Part shown: piece after piece, positions 34,830-46,289 of the stretch
Layout: every line of letters begins with the position of its first letter
How positions within the stretch are numbered: the first letter of the stretch is position 1
NCBI GenBank assembly: GCA_902702965.1
Contig: CACRXP010000384.1
Span: forward strand, 118,340 to 182,339
Direction of reading: 5' to 3'
DNA length: 64,000 nt
Source of the DNA: Spirometra erinaceieuropaei
Lineage: Eukaryota > Platyhelminthes > Cestoda > Diphyllobothriidea > Diphyllobothriidae
Program-made: the position numbers and the translations under genes
Notes under the pieces: generated by a model
Databases searched by the model: none
The model's input: only the letters and a program-made list of their open reading frames with translations
What the model was told of the DNA's origin: nothing

Positions 34830-35735
34830 GTCGCTATCAGAAATTTTTTTTCAAAGTTCTGAAATGCGTTTTTGATTAGGATGGCTTACTTAGGTGTTGG
34901 CATAAATGTGTCATTTTCCAGACATCCCAGGGTTTTGGCCTTTGAATATACATATTTGCCCGCTTGCAAATAATCCTTTTCGTAAAAGATGTCTGTCTAA
35001 GTATAAAGATTTTCTCTACGGATTTTCGACATATTTTAAACACCACCTGTACACAGATGTGCCCTTTTATACAGATTTGGTAGTCAGTCACGTCTTTATC
35101 AAAATTCATGAGACATCTTCCAGTTTATAAACCTTATCTATGACATTTTTAAGATCATACAACCCTTTATTCGAATATAGGTATAATTTTCCCTGTATTA
35201 ATGCGTGTCATAATGCATACCATACAGTACACACTTGCTGCAGCATTTTGGCTGTCACACATGGTATTATCTTGGTCGGATATAGGCACGCGAGTTTTTA
35301 TTTGCACGGAAAACAAAGAAATTCGAAGACTAAAAAACGAATAATGCACATATACGACACAATTACCTATGAATTAAAGGGATACCATTTCTTTAAATTC
35401 ATAATTTGAAAAAGGCATGATGTGTCACCAATAACGAACAGGAAGTAATGTGTTTATGAAGATACTTTCTTAAATACGTTCGAGTTTGAAAAATCGGCCA
35501 AAATCTTTACAGAAAATGTATACTAATAAGTCGAACATATTTTACCGATTGCGGCTGTTCCCGGACGGCGAAGCGAAATGTATTCAAGGACCAACACTCA
35601 GACATGTCTGAAATATCGCATGATAATGACTCCTGAAATTCAGTATGACATTTCCACTCAAGTAGTTCTTTCTAATCCAAAACTCACTTTAGAAATTCGG
35701 TTAACATGATAAGAAACATTTTCTCTGGCTGTATT
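34830..35735. mobile_element. Foldback-family element, diverged copy
   Basis: The left end, TTCTGAAATGCGTTTTTGAT with TAGGATGGCTTACTTAGGTG, and the right end, CAAGTAGTTCTTTCTAATCC with TAGAAATTCGGTTAACATGA, are inverted relative to each other. Both match the termini of the 5.5-6.7 kb element. The interior is unrelated AT-rich DNA. Confidence 0.55.
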
Positions 35736-35953
35736 TTTTGCCTAGTAGGTGAAAATAGCATTTATTTATGCTTGAATGCTAGCCACGTCCTGCGAAACTT
35801 ATAGGTTTACACACCTGGAGCGTTTGCTTTATCGAAGGCATTTCAAAAGCACTTTAATGAGTATATTTATAAAGAATTTATTTTTACGATCCCGCACACA
35901 AGAAACCTTTGTCGGTATAAAGCAATGGCAACATCGGATTTCGATCGTCTTGC

Positions 35954-36512
35954 TTAGCAGACAAGTGGAATTTTATTTATGAGATGGTCCAGGTTATAGT
36001 CAAGGGCCTCATTGAGTGTCCCGACAGGAATATACATGTAGGATGAATTGGCATAACGAAAAGTGTGTTCGGTTGTCCTTGTAAATGAAAGGGTATCAAT
36101 GCTGCAATTGGGGTTCGCATCATCTGCCCCCATTCGTCCCGTAATACTGACAATGACATCAGCGAAATACACTATCTTACTTGCTGTCAACCTATTTCTA
36201 ACATTCACCCGCTGCAAAATGCCAAGCGTTGTCAATTATCAAGCGATTGGATTGGTCAGAAAACTTAAAGTATGCTTTTGGACAAAAGAAAAACTTACGT
36301 AGATTACACGGAAAACGGATGGTAAGATGACTCCACTACAAGCATACGATACATGCGACAATTTCTTACAACTGTTGGATCTCCGAAAGCCATGGTTATA
36401 TAACATCCCGCATCATATCTTGTAAGCCGACTTAAGGAATTGTTCAGAACAGTAAGACTTTGGGTCAAAAATTGTTCCGCCGTACCGCGTTCCCGTATTT
36501 GGGTGATGACGT
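35954..36512 (-). pseudogene. Locus A of the paralogous secreted-protein family, frameshifted
   Basis: There are two recognisable exons: penultimate 36299-36512 and terminal 35954-36211, separated by an 87-bp intron. The acceptors are TTATTGCAG and ATTTTGCAG and the donor is GTAAGT. The terminal exon is fully open for 86 codons and ends LVC-stop, like locus B. The penultimate exon has lost 19 nt relative to B (B has TCTTCTCATCC in the region; A jumps from AGCATAC to GATACATG). This shifts the frame after CRMYRM and gives an early stop in HPFSV. I therefore call A a pseudogene. Nucleotide identity to B, intron included, is about 80%, so the duplication is comparatively recent. No upstream exon was found. 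Confidence 0.75.
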
Positions 36513-36539
36513 CTGCAATAAATTTGCTTTTTTAAAAGC

Positions 36540-39500
36540 CAAATGCGAGTATGCATGTATAACTATGTAGAAAAATCCGCAAATATTTGCTTTTTCTACG
36601 ACCAGTTGGTAAGTGTAAATGTGAGTTCTGTAAATTCATGTCAGAATAGTACAGTTACATTAGATAATGTGACAAAAAATCATATGAACGATAAAAGTGC
36701 TGTGTAAATTGTCCGGTAATGAAGATTTAGTGTCCCACTCTACTATTCCAATTTCCTGTGTCAGCGCCTGCCAGCAACAGAAGAAGCGACTGCCGTGTGA
36801 CAGTAAGAGTTCAATTCACACAATGCCAGACGATACTCAGATACCGACTATTTAAATGCGTTCTCGGGCGCGAAGTTTTTTATATAGTGAAAAGGGATGA
36901 TCAATAATTCCTATGATCGGCAGGGTTCGTGACAGCGTTTGCCAAAATAAGGGATCTAAGGTCTGCTCTGCACGGGTTTTTCGACTAGCCTGAAACTGAG
37001 GATGTACACAATGCTTGGAAAACGTATTTTAGACGTTCGTCCTTGCACTTATATTTAAAAAGTTTCTTGTCAAATTGATCCCAGCTGACGCGTGCGCATC
37101 TAATATGTTCACATTTTAAGTGATATTTGACGATGGTTGGCAACATTGCGGGGTTAAGAATGGTATTGCAGTCGAATTACTTGCACTGCTAAACTGACTT
37201 CACTCTGAACTTTCAAGCGTTAATCATTAATGACTGCATGTTACATGTTATACGAATTGGAGTAAGTTTACCGAATGAAAACATATTGTTGCACGTAAAG
37301 AACTCTCTTCTCTTTATCCTGAACTGCAGGAGGTAAAAACAAAAACAAGTCGAGAACTTTCATTTAATTTTAAAATGAAGATTTTATAAACCTCTGTCAC
37401 CTGTCTGTGAATGATATGCAAATGTGCCTCCAAGTGAAGAAATGCAAATCAAAAGCTCGGCGTAGATCATAATCGCCAAAGTCCCTCCTTTGCTGTCTCT
37501 TCACAGTTGCAATATTATTCAGTTTATATATGTTTATTCAGGCATTCTTGACCAATCAAATGATATATTGCATTAGAAGACCAATCATAGGTGCTGCGCA
37601 ATGTGGAGTTTCAATACTTTATTTTGACGGAGTTGCGAAGACCCAATTTTTGCATGCTCTACAGTAAACAACTACAAAATAACAATTTCAGACCAAACGA
37701 ATAGTGTATGGAGCCTACGAAAGCGTGACATTTAAAGACTACCACCTAGTCATGCGATTAAGCTATCAGACATACAGTACGTGGCCTATCTCATGAAATC
37801 TGATAACGCAAACTGATCCGAGAATTTCTGGATGTCTTTACCGTTGCGCATTTTGTTCGCTCACCCAAGTTTTTCAATAAAATGTCATTTTATTGGGCAG
37901 AAATTATGTTTACGTAATTATGTCTAGTAAAATATTAGTAAAATTTTACGAAAATAGATGTCGGAATATATTCGTATAATTGCCTATGCTAACACATGTC
38001 CTAGACTCTGGTTACGCATCTGACGGAGATTTTCATTGAAATGACAGTAATTTAACCGCAAGAGTTTTAATACACAGATTAAACCGTACTTGAAAATTTA
38101 TTTTATGCCCGATTTTAACCCTGGTAATCAACCTGCTAACACGAAGGTCATTTAAAGAAAACACGAGATTCCATCTTTTCCTAAATGAGCTGAAATTGTT
38201 TTGCCGTTTGGAAAATTCTACCCGTTCATACATGAATGACGACCAGCGAATGGTTTTTACCAGTTTTTGAACATATATAACATTTCGTGTTGTGCTGTTT
38301 AGCTTCTATGCATACATTAGTCAGAAATAAAACATTATTGGCTTGAGCTAAATATCAGTATTAATATGAGCGCTCTGTTGTGCATTCGTAATCGAAAAAC
38401 GGAGTCTAAACGCAAGCAAATGGGTATACGTGGCCTCAGTGTATAGGGAAACGCATTTTCTTAAGATTTCGTTAGAACAATATTAGTATCACTTAGGAAC
38501 TACAATGAAACGGACAAAAGTGTCAAATTGTTACTTGACCTCACCGTGCATAAATGCAAGGTACACGGGGATAAGTCAACGGAGTGCAGTAATAACGTAC
38601 GCCATAAAATAGTTACCTATTCAGAAGAGTCTTTTTATTGATCGAAGGCATATTCGTTGTTGACTTTCGTTGTGGACTACCGTGTTTCTCGAAAATGAAG
38701 TTTGATGTTTGAATGAGTTCTCACATGTGACCCAAACGACCGTTTTCGTGAAAAGGAGCGCACAGACACTCACTACTTCGGTAAATGCCTTCAGAAATAA
38801 TCTTATCGAAAAGTTCTCAACAGACAGTTAATTCAGAATCTGACTTAATGGACGATCGGTTGAAAACACTGAAAAACATGAAGTATTCAATAATATTTCG
38901 AGGCCGCTCTGAAACTCAAAGTAAATTAATTTAACGGAAGAAAAGTTATGTCCGTGAACACAAAATGTTTCCGATCACACCCGTCAGTATTATTTAAATT
39001 TTTCAGGCACTGACCGGCCTCATGGCATGTGATTTTATGAAACCATTTGCTCGTCAGACGTCCACATAGGTGAAATCAGGCAGAATTCCGTTCCTATTGT
39101 TGAATTGCATCTTACATTACTCAAAAGATTCAGGGATAATCCAATTCCTGGAAAACAGTTTTGGAATCCACACTCAGAATGTAGCGGTTGACAAACCACC
39201 ACACATGATATTATACTAATAATTAAACGATATTAAGGTGTAAACTTCACTAAAACAATATTATTAGACGTTACTCTATTTTTTATTTCATGTTTATAAC
39301 GTTTTTGATATGCGAATACATTCTATAAATCTAAAAACGAAGTTTACTAAATTTGACCTCTTTCTGACGTTTTCGGTATATTGCACTTTTCTAAGGAAAT
39401 CGACATTTATAAACAAGCAACACAGCCTTTACTATTTCCTTTTTGCTTTTAATTATTCAAAATTTTTACTTAATTAACATAAACATTGGATTCATTAGAT

Positions 39501-39900
39501 GGTGTCAGTTGACGAGTGATTGGCAATTATTCGTTAATTTCGACACATTTCATGAGTTACGTCACTAACTATCGATACATCATTAAAACATTCGATTATC
39601 CATACATTTTACTGATTTCCACTATCTGACGCTATGACACTTCACGCATTCGATTTATGGGTCGTCATGTACTATAAGTACGGAACGAAGTTGATCATTT
39701 ATTTCCACATTAAATGGTCAAAGACGGATACAGTAAATGAGCTAACTTATGATGCGTCAACCGAACTTACGAAACGCGTCTTCGTTCCAAAGGACTAATT
39801 TAATTGTGTTGTAAAAGGGAGTCATTTTGCAGCGTAATTATATAATAATTCAGTTGCCCTAGGATGCCAGCGTTGGGATTAACTCCGTTCCGGCTGCATG
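36540..39900. other. Upstream flank of locus A; no exon found
   Basis: AT-rich sequence. 36.8-37.6 kb is alignable with 50.6-51.45 kb near locus B, but without a conserved frame. The rest shows no gene or familiar repeat. Confidence 0.35.
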
Positions 39901-39914
39901 TTAAAAACTACACT

Positions 39915-40330
39915 TTAAAAAAATGACTGCATATGTAGCATGCATTTTTCCCATTGATATTTGATGTTCTTTAAAATTCATGGTAGACATGCTAAAATAT
40001 TCATCCTGTTTTTGATACGACAGAAATTTACGTCTTCTCCTAATTTAATACCTAGAGGATGATTATAATTCCGTTTTCAAAAACCTTTCTCAATTCCCAA
40101 ATAATTTTGAACACGACCTGTCGTTACTCTTGGAGTCATGGTTCCTAAACAACAAGCCGTAAATGTTTCGCCTACGGAAAACTGTACATATTTCTACGGT
40201 ATGAATTGTGGACCATATGGAGTTCATAAATTTAGTAGTCAATTTGAGGCAAATTGCTATTTTTACAAGACGCGTTGATAAATGGAGAGACATGACGTTT
40301 AATGAGCAGTCATTTCACAATATTCAAAAA
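39915..40330. mobile_element. Foldback-family fragment
   Basis: AAAAAAATGACTGCATATGT and AGCATGCATTTTTCCCATTG match the inner part of the foldback arm (AAAAAATGACTGTTTAAGTA, AGCATGCATTTTTCGTATTG). The outer terminus is absent. Confidence 0.45.
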
Positions 40331-41089
40331 TCTCATATTTAGAAAATGTTAAGCACTAATTTATAGCTTTTTATCGAGCATAAAATTGTAAGACGACGTC
40401 ATTGTTTATCGTGCGAGCAAAAAATGAATATTTTTATGCACTTTTCTATGGAATTTTTAATGCTATCTAAAGTCGCTGAGAAAAATTCATGCAAGTCGTT
40501 TTACAGATTATTGCTTTTGCATGCAGATTGACTGACACTTATTCGAAAGCCTACATCGTGTTGTAAATGAATTTTTATAGAAAAGTGCTACATGTTGATT
40601 TGTTTCACAACCCTACTTAATTAATCTTTTCAAAACAAAAAGGTATTTCGTGAGTTAGCCTAATTACTGCATACATCGCAAGCATATGTGAGTCTCCATA
40701 GCTTTCTGACTGCACACACGTTACTCAAATTACATCATTTGTTTCACCCACATAGGTTCAATTTACCACAATTTATTGCAAAGGTATTTTACATCAACAT
40801 TTTGTGCTTGACTTCTAACTAGTGCATCAACCAAGAACGGGTTCATGGCTACCTTCTGGTTGGGTCCTCTCTGACGCAGCTGGTAAGTCTCGTGTTATCA
40901 TATGTGTAGTCGTCCATTGCCGTCGACCATTGCCTGGTGTTCATAAGGACGCGTTTGCTCGTTTCACCAGCAAATATGAGTTGATACGCACTTCGACGAC
41001 TGGCGCTGATAAAATCCCTTAACGGCCCTCTTATCGCACATTTTAAATGGATCGTTGTAGACAAATACTTACGCTTTTCGAAGCAAGTT

Positions 41090-41170
41090 TTTAGTTTTCA
41101 CCGTTTGACACCTGATGATGGATTCCAGTCTGAAGTCCACAACAAGTCCAATGCTTTTTAGCGTACATGT
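41090..41170 (+). mobile_element. PLE 3' end relic, plus orientation
   Basis: CCTGATGATGGATTCCAGTC, then a decayed GAAGTCCACAACAAG and a CAATGC segment, correspond to the hammerhead-like block and tail of other PLEs read on the plus strand. Confidence 0.4.
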
Positions 41171-41529
41171 CGTCCCTCCCCGAGATCTTCCATTACTAGA
41201 ATATTGCAATTTAGAATCATGATGGTTATGCCTGTATTGTCTCTTTAATTCTCAATGCGCAACGCACAGCGGTGCATGGCGTCAGCGTAAATTACGTGAT
41301 AACCAGTTACGAAGAAAATTGGGGAAAATAGTTTCGCTAAGGAGGTGATCTTTTGATGAAGTCCCGGTTCACAACTTATCTCATCATCAATTTACTTAGC
41401 GACAACAAACATACATATATCTTCTATGATGCAAAGTTTAGCATAACAGATGATTAATCAGAAGACTTTATTACATCCTTCGAATCGGCGTTCCAGAAGT
41501 GTAAGGCAAACGAACGCTGCAAAAACGAC

Positions 41530-41790
41530 ATACGACAATATGCACTGGACACAGGAGGATGAGTACGGGGAGAGTGCAAAAGACACGTGTAGGTTTATCA
41601 TCACAATAATTAAGTTCACTGTCCCACTGTTCTGCGGTGCACATGGTGGACGAAGTCGATCCCCCGAGGGTCAAACTGATGTGCTTAAAGGTGGCTTCTA
41701 AATCTCAAAAGAAAACAAATTACGCACAAGAATATCCTCCTGTGGACACCGCCAGAATACTTGGCGAGATGTGTCCCAGAAAGCAGACTT
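41530..41790 (+). repeat. Dispersed repeat R1, copy 1
   Basis: CACTGGACACAGGAGGATGA through GTTCACTGTCCCACTG, GAGGGTCAAACTGATGTGC and ATATCCTCCTGTGGACACCG is repeated at 43.035-43.285 kb in the same orientation. PLE relics lie between the two. Confidence 0.7.
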
Positions 41791-41799
41791 GAAAATAGA

Positions 41800-42150
41800 G
41801 ACACAATCGCTGAGCGTCCATACACAACGGTCCTTTAGGCTGAATGGATAGTTGGCGTTAACGTTCAGCACTGCCATCGTATTTATCGCTTTCCTAAACA
41901 CGTTTGTCTTCGATCCGTCACAATACTTGCAGCCTACGACGACGTCCGTGAAAGCTAGCTGGCAGTTTTCCACTTCCACAATCGTAGAGTGTATGTCCCG
42001 GAAGACCGCACTGAGACGTTCCTTGAATGTCGGCAGTTGGCCTCGATCAAAAACGACGAAGGTATCATGCAAACACATGGTCCAGAACTTCGATCTGTTG
42101 ACATCATCTCTCGTGAGGGTCAACTGTGCATGTCAACGAGATGGTTTTTA
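41800..42150 (-). mobile_element. PLE reverse transcriptase palm/thumb relic
   Basis: The minus frame reads MCLHDTFVVFDRGQLPTFKE, where YVDDTFVVIERDQVLTFKE is expected, so the first catalytic Asp is replaced by His. It continues RLSAVFRDIHSTI, QLAFTDVVVGCKY and NVFRKAINTMAVLNVNANYP, which are the thumb and linker start. It was certainly PLE-derived and is inactive. Confidence 0.8.
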
Positions 42151-42199
42151 AACCATGAAGAACCAAATTAGGTACAGGAATACTCTTCTCCTTCCGTGC

Positions 42200-42400
42200 T
42201 GCCCTTCGGTGTATCTTAAACATGCTGCCGGGTTGTCCGCAGACCAAATTTCACAGGTTTATACACATATGATTACTACCCTCGCATAACATTACCAGAA
42301 ACTCTCAAGCGGGGCTTCCGGCTAGAAATAAACTACTGATCTGATAAAACCATAGCTTACAAATGGATTTACTATAGCGCTTTCCTGAACACTTTTGTTC
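42200..42400 (+). repeat. Dispersed repeat R3, copy 2
   Basis: AACATGCTGCCGGGTTGTCC through AATAAACTACTGATCTGATA parallels 58.14-58.28 kb (GGATGCTACCCGCTGCCCGG ... TAAGCTACTGATCCGATAGG). Confidence 0.5.
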
Positions 42401-42409
42401 AGTTAATAT

Positions 42410-43030
42410 CAAGGTCAATGGACACGGACTGCGATTCGATTTATGGATATTTGGGTCAAAATTTTTCAGATGCGGCGGAATAACCGCGTATTATTAATTG
42501 ACTGCTTAGTGACAGCTATTAGATACCATACTAGCAGCACAAGTACTAGTTTAAAGTACATACACGCGCGTTTCGATGTCATCTAAATTCCACAGTAAGA
42601 TAATAATTTTGAACTTTGCATTGAGCCGTGGTCACTTTCATCATTATTGTAATACTGCTTGTCTTTTCAGTGTCATTGTTCTCGCTTTGCCCACATTTTG
42701 AACAATATGTCAGGATTTCATTTCATCCACATTTGCTCAACCTTTTATTCGATGATCTATTTTAAGCATGCGGAATACTTCAACAACATGTTTGAGTTTC
42801 TTCCTTTCTTGTGACCACAATGCATTCATTTGGCCAGACCTGACTATTAAAAATGTGCATAATCAACTGTACTGTTCAAAAGTCTGTGTCTTTGAAATGT
42901 ATTAAGGGTGATGTTAGTCAAGTCAGCATTTAAAGGGGTTGCTTTCTTCCGTTGTGCCTGTGGTTTGCTAAACATCCGAGTTCTAATTTTAATAATCTGT
43001 TTAAGAAAACGTAAGATAACCCTAATGGCA
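42410..43030. other. No gene recognised
   Basis: Short frames and AT-rich sequence lie between repeat fragments. Confidence 0.3.
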
Positions 43031-43034
43031 GAAT

Positions 43035-43285
43035 TACATGCTTGTCACTGGACACAAGAAGATGAGCGCGGCGAGTCTGCAGCCGGTGCAGGTACGTCTA
43101 ACATCACCATAACGCAATTCACTGTCCCACCGTGCTGTGCTGCACATGGTGGACGTCGTTGCTCGCGAGGGTCAAACTGATGTGCCTAAAGGCGGTTGAT
43201 AATTCATTGAGAAATAAATTAGGCACGGGAATATCCTCCCGTGGACACCGACAGTAAAAGCGAAGGAAAGAGTCCCAGGATACAG
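43035..43285 (+). repeat. Dispersed repeat R1, copy 2
   Basis: This is the partner of 41530-41790. Shared landmarks are GTTCACTGTCCCACxGT-type and GAGGGTCAAACTGATGTGCC blocks and ATATCCTCCCGTGGACACCG. Confidence 0.7.
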
Positions 43286-43289
43286 ACGT

Positions 43290-43930
43290 GAAGAAGGATA
43301 CACGATCGCTGGGACGAGAGCTTTATTTTCCTGACGGTTCGGTTTGATCATCATCAGAGACAAAAGCAGTACTGGTGGTTCATGCCCAAGGGGTTACAGT
43401 ATGTGTAGGATGCAGTCGCCGTGCTAACGCATACCTATGGATATTCACGGCTGTTCCTTCATTAAGGATTGTTGCACTTGGTGTGATGACTGTTTGATGG
43501 CCAATATTTGAGCCTTTAATTGTTGCGATTTAATCGCGGGTAGTTGATGTTGGTGTGATGATTGGCCGACAATCAGACACACAGACCCTAGCGTTGGGAA
43601 TAATGTTCACACGTTCGCTCCCCGCGTGATTAACTATTCCGCCTAAAGGGAGTCTCAGCATCGAGTATGGAGGGAAGGATAATTACACGTTTTAGCAGAC
43701 TAGGGGTCAGTGAACGATGACGCAAACCGCTCGCTGCTCCAAGGGTTTTCGCCTCTAGCGAGCATTTCGGCCTCGTCGTATTTTAATGTGTGGTCGGATC
43801 TCGTCAAGCGAGCCGCAACTTGAGAGCTGGCGTCATTTCTGAGCACTATAAGGGCGTATTTGACTATTCGCGTTCAGAACAGTCTTCCGGTTTCTCCGAC
43901 ATAGCTTCTATAAGTAGCATATTACAACGC
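43290..43930 (-). mobile_element. PLE 3' half relic (endonuclease tail)
   Basis: The 3' end ACACGATCGCTGGGACGAGA and CTTTATTTTCCTGACGGTTC is followed by the hammerhead-like ATCATCATCAGAGAC. The tail (GATGTTGGTGTGATGATTGG) and the region of the catalytic Glu (CTAGCGAGCATTTCGGCCTC) follow, and GTTTCTCCGACATAG marks the YVGET position. It is truncated there. Confidence 0.7.
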
Positions 43931-44240
43931 CTTTGGGCACAGGATGCAGTCGTAAGTGAATAAAAGCGAAACAAGTGGTCTTGCATAACAGAAAACGTTA
44001 AAATAGACCCTCATGTTGTGCTCGACAATAAATCATGGGCATTCAGCGATTTACTCGTATATCAGTCGTTCATTTTGGTGTGTCTCTGTCCATGTTTTCT
44101 GTTGATTTTAAAGATGAACAGGTATAAGTGAAAAGGAATGTTTGGGCAACACTGCCGACAAAGATATAAAAGACGGAAATGGCCATTGCTGGCAATTTTG
44201 ATGTTGTCAGTCATACCAAATACTGAAATGTGGAAAACCT

Positions 44241-44298
44241 GTGGCTCAGTTGCGCGACCTGTTGGTTAGAAGTCAGACGCTCCTTATCACCGAGCCAC
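44241..44298 (-). repeat. tRNA-like fragment of a SINE/R2-type repeat
   Basis: A perfect 7-bp terminal pairing (GTGGCTC/GAGCCAC) encloses an A-box-like TGGCTCGGTGATAAGGAGCG and an anticodon-type segment CTGACTTCTAACCAACAG on the minus strand. The T arm is missing. Similar segments lie inside R2 copies near 47.11 and 59.95 kb. It is a SINE head and not a working tRNA. Confidence 0.35.
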
Positions 44299-44309
44299 GA
44301 GCTTGTTGT

Positions 44310-45220
44310 CGATCAGGAATAAACGATAAACACAGGCGCTTGCCGATTGCTTCACGAAACTCACTCGTTCCATTGTGTCTTGTGGTTCTCTCTTGAGCTC
44401 AACCAGAAGTTGCACAGCGGCGTATACTATAGACAAAGAAATATTACCGACAAAGGCAAGGGGCACAATCCCGATAATGAATATCAGCCCACTATTTACT
44501 CGGACGCAAAGAAAAATTGTGCTCATCCTTCGTGCAAAAAACTGAGCATCTTAAATAAATTTTGAGGGAAGTGACGTTTACGAAGCGTTTTGGCCGAAAT
44601 TCAGGATGGATTTTTTGTAGCTTTACGCCTGACGATACTCTGCTCTTTGAGATTCTGACTTCATTTAGATAAGGACATGGTGCCATTTTCAGACATTTTA
44701 CTGAACGCGACTGAGCATGCTTACGGCAGCTGTTTGTCAGCGTTGTTCCCGACGCCTTTCAGGAAAGAAAGAACAGCAGAAACCTTCATCTGTAATATAA
44801 CGGGGCAGGTTCGCATTAACCGCAATCCGTCAAGTTCGAATAAGTAAGCTGATTGCTGAAGTTGTACCCTTAAATATGTCGACGAGTTTAAGTCCAGACT
44901 TCGTCATAAGTACCAAGATTTTTCCAAGAGCCTCCTTGTTGGAAGGTTTTCATGGCATCCCGCTCAGAGAGCTACGCATCGGACAATAAAATAGGTTCAC
45001 AGAAACATTGTAAGCATTTCTGATTTTGCACATAAAGCCCATTGAATGAGCAAAAAATACTTCCAGCGAACTCAAGTCGACGCATTATTTCTTTCGCATT
45101 CAAAGGGAACGACTGACGCAGCATATTTCTGCAGTTTATACTAACCGTGCTTGCCGATTTAAGTATTTAGTCACGTAGTGTCATTTATTAATTGACATTT
45201 TTCTATACTCGTATTACGAG
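44310..45220. other. No gene recognised; short repeat match to 56.9 kb
   Basis: 44.43-44.46 kb on the minus strand (CTTGCCTTTGTCGGTAATAT) matches 56.87-56.89 kb on the plus strand. Otherwise nothing is identified. Confidence 0.3.
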
Positions 45221-45221
45221 A

Positions 45222-45232
45222 GAGAGAGAGGA
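45222..45232. repeat. Short GA run
   Basis: An (AG)n run of about 11 bases lies near the downstream side of the minus-strand LINE. It may be a remnant of the LINE 3' simple repeat. Confidence 0.4.
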
Positions 45233-45369
45233 AATGTGCTTTATTTTGAAATCACAAGTTCAAAATTTTCAGCAAAAAATTGGCTCCATTCACTGTGGGT
45301 AGTAAATAAGTTAAGAGATTATTCAACAGTCAAAGAAACGATTATTATGGGGATAGTTCAAGTCTTAGC

Positions 45370-46270
45370 TTCCGTATTTCTGTCACTTCGCACGTAAGAT
45401 AGCGCGCTAGGAATGGCAATACAGAGGCTCGATAAGCCGATGTGCGACAGGGTATAAGACGGAAGTTGCGGCGCATCGGGCGGGAAGACTTGGCAGCCAT
45501 AAGATCGAAATGTAGGGGATGGGCAACGTCATCTAGAATTCGACCATCAAATTGCTTGACCGCATTGAAGTGTCGTTGTAAGATTGTGTCAACTAAAAAA
45601 AATATGAGAAACGCCAGCAGCAGAAGAGAGCATGCGGAGGATTTGTTTCAAAATTAAAAGATCCTTTTTTTTAACAGAGCAGGAAAAACGACAGGAGAAC
45701 AGTATAGGATAAGAGGAAGAATGCAGGCATCAATGAATCGCCAGACTAAGGGTTGAGGTGTGTAGTAGGAACGCAAACGACGAATGTAGTAAAGGAGTTT
45801 ACGAACTTTAATAAATATGGACTCAATATGGAGGGAAAAAGAAAGATTTGAGGACAAAGTAACGCCGAGATACCTGAAAGAGGATACCTCATTAGGAAGA
45901 ATGTCAGAGGAATCAGGGTTAGGAGAGGGCCGCAGTCGAAAAATACACTGAACGCATTTTTGGTTGTTAATTAGGAGATCATTTTCCTCCGACCACGCTA
46001 GGACATGGTTTAGGCCATCCTTTAGAGACCGGAGGTGTGTCTGACTTTTGAGAGGGTGTCCAACAACCACATCGTCAGCATACTTGATCAGAAGACAGTC
46101 ATTAGGGGACCTGAGATCATCAGTGTGGAGGGAGAAAAGGTGAGGGGTTAGAATGGAACCCTGAAGAACACCGCAGTCATTGGGAAGGGTCGAAGATTTT
46201 CGCTTGCCAGATTGGACAAATTGGGTGCGGAAGCTAAAATACTTCGTGACGGATTGGCTGAAGATCACGT
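45370..46270 (-). mobile_element. 5'-truncated LINE with intact YADD
   Basis: The RT palm, thumb and C-terminal segment remain. The open frame (45654-46268) breaks at a T-run near 45.66 kb, and the C-terminal block RILDDVAHPLHFDLMAA, FRLIPCRTSAYRASIAIPSA continues in another frame at 45.54-45.38 kb. The 5' edge at about 46.27 kb abuts repeat R2. This is a typical 5' truncation. Confidence 0.85.
45654..46268 (-). pseudogene. LINE reverse transcriptase fragment (204 codons)
   Basis: CGVLQGSILTPHLFSLHTDD (motif B, usually GVPQGSVLGPLLFSLY) at 32-51 and IKYADDVVVG at 61-70, with the YADD catalytic pair intact. ENDLLINNQKC follows (95-105). SSFRYLGVTLSSNLSFSLHI is the usual palm-to-thumb YLG motif, and LLYYIRRLRSYYTPQPLVW, RFIDACILPLILYCSPV follow. 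The fingers are missing and the reading frame ends prematurely, so the enzyme cannot work. It differs from the LINE at 15.5-18.7 kb in sequence and belongs to another family. Confidence 0.85.
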
Positions 46271-46289
46271 ATTTAGTAACTTACATATT

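Larger units (their letters stand above)
34540..41600. repeat. Segmental duplication, block 1 (around locus A)
   Basis: Blocks co-linear with 49.15-52.75 kb occur at 34.54-34.65, 35.95-37.6 and 40.65-41.5 kb. Examples are GATAAAAACTGTCAAGAAGA against AATAAAAACTGTCTCGAGGA, and GCATCAACCAAGAACGGG against GCATAAACCAAGAAGGAG. Insertions, including a foldback element at 34.8-35.7 kb, lengthen block 1 relative to block 2. Confidence 0.65.

Noticed and set aside
37320..37390. TATAAAA followed by ATG and a hydrophobic leader (MKVLDLFLFLPP) upstream of locus A on the minus strand
   Set aside because: The aligned position near locus B (about 51.16-51.23 kb) lacks the ATG and lies inside the B intron, downstream of the 148-nt exon. 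It is probably chance.
41075..41140. 57-nt block with acceptor and strong GTAAGT donor on the minus strand
   Set aside because: The sequence is the plus-oriented PLE 3' end with its hammerhead-like block. The splice-like signals are coincidental.
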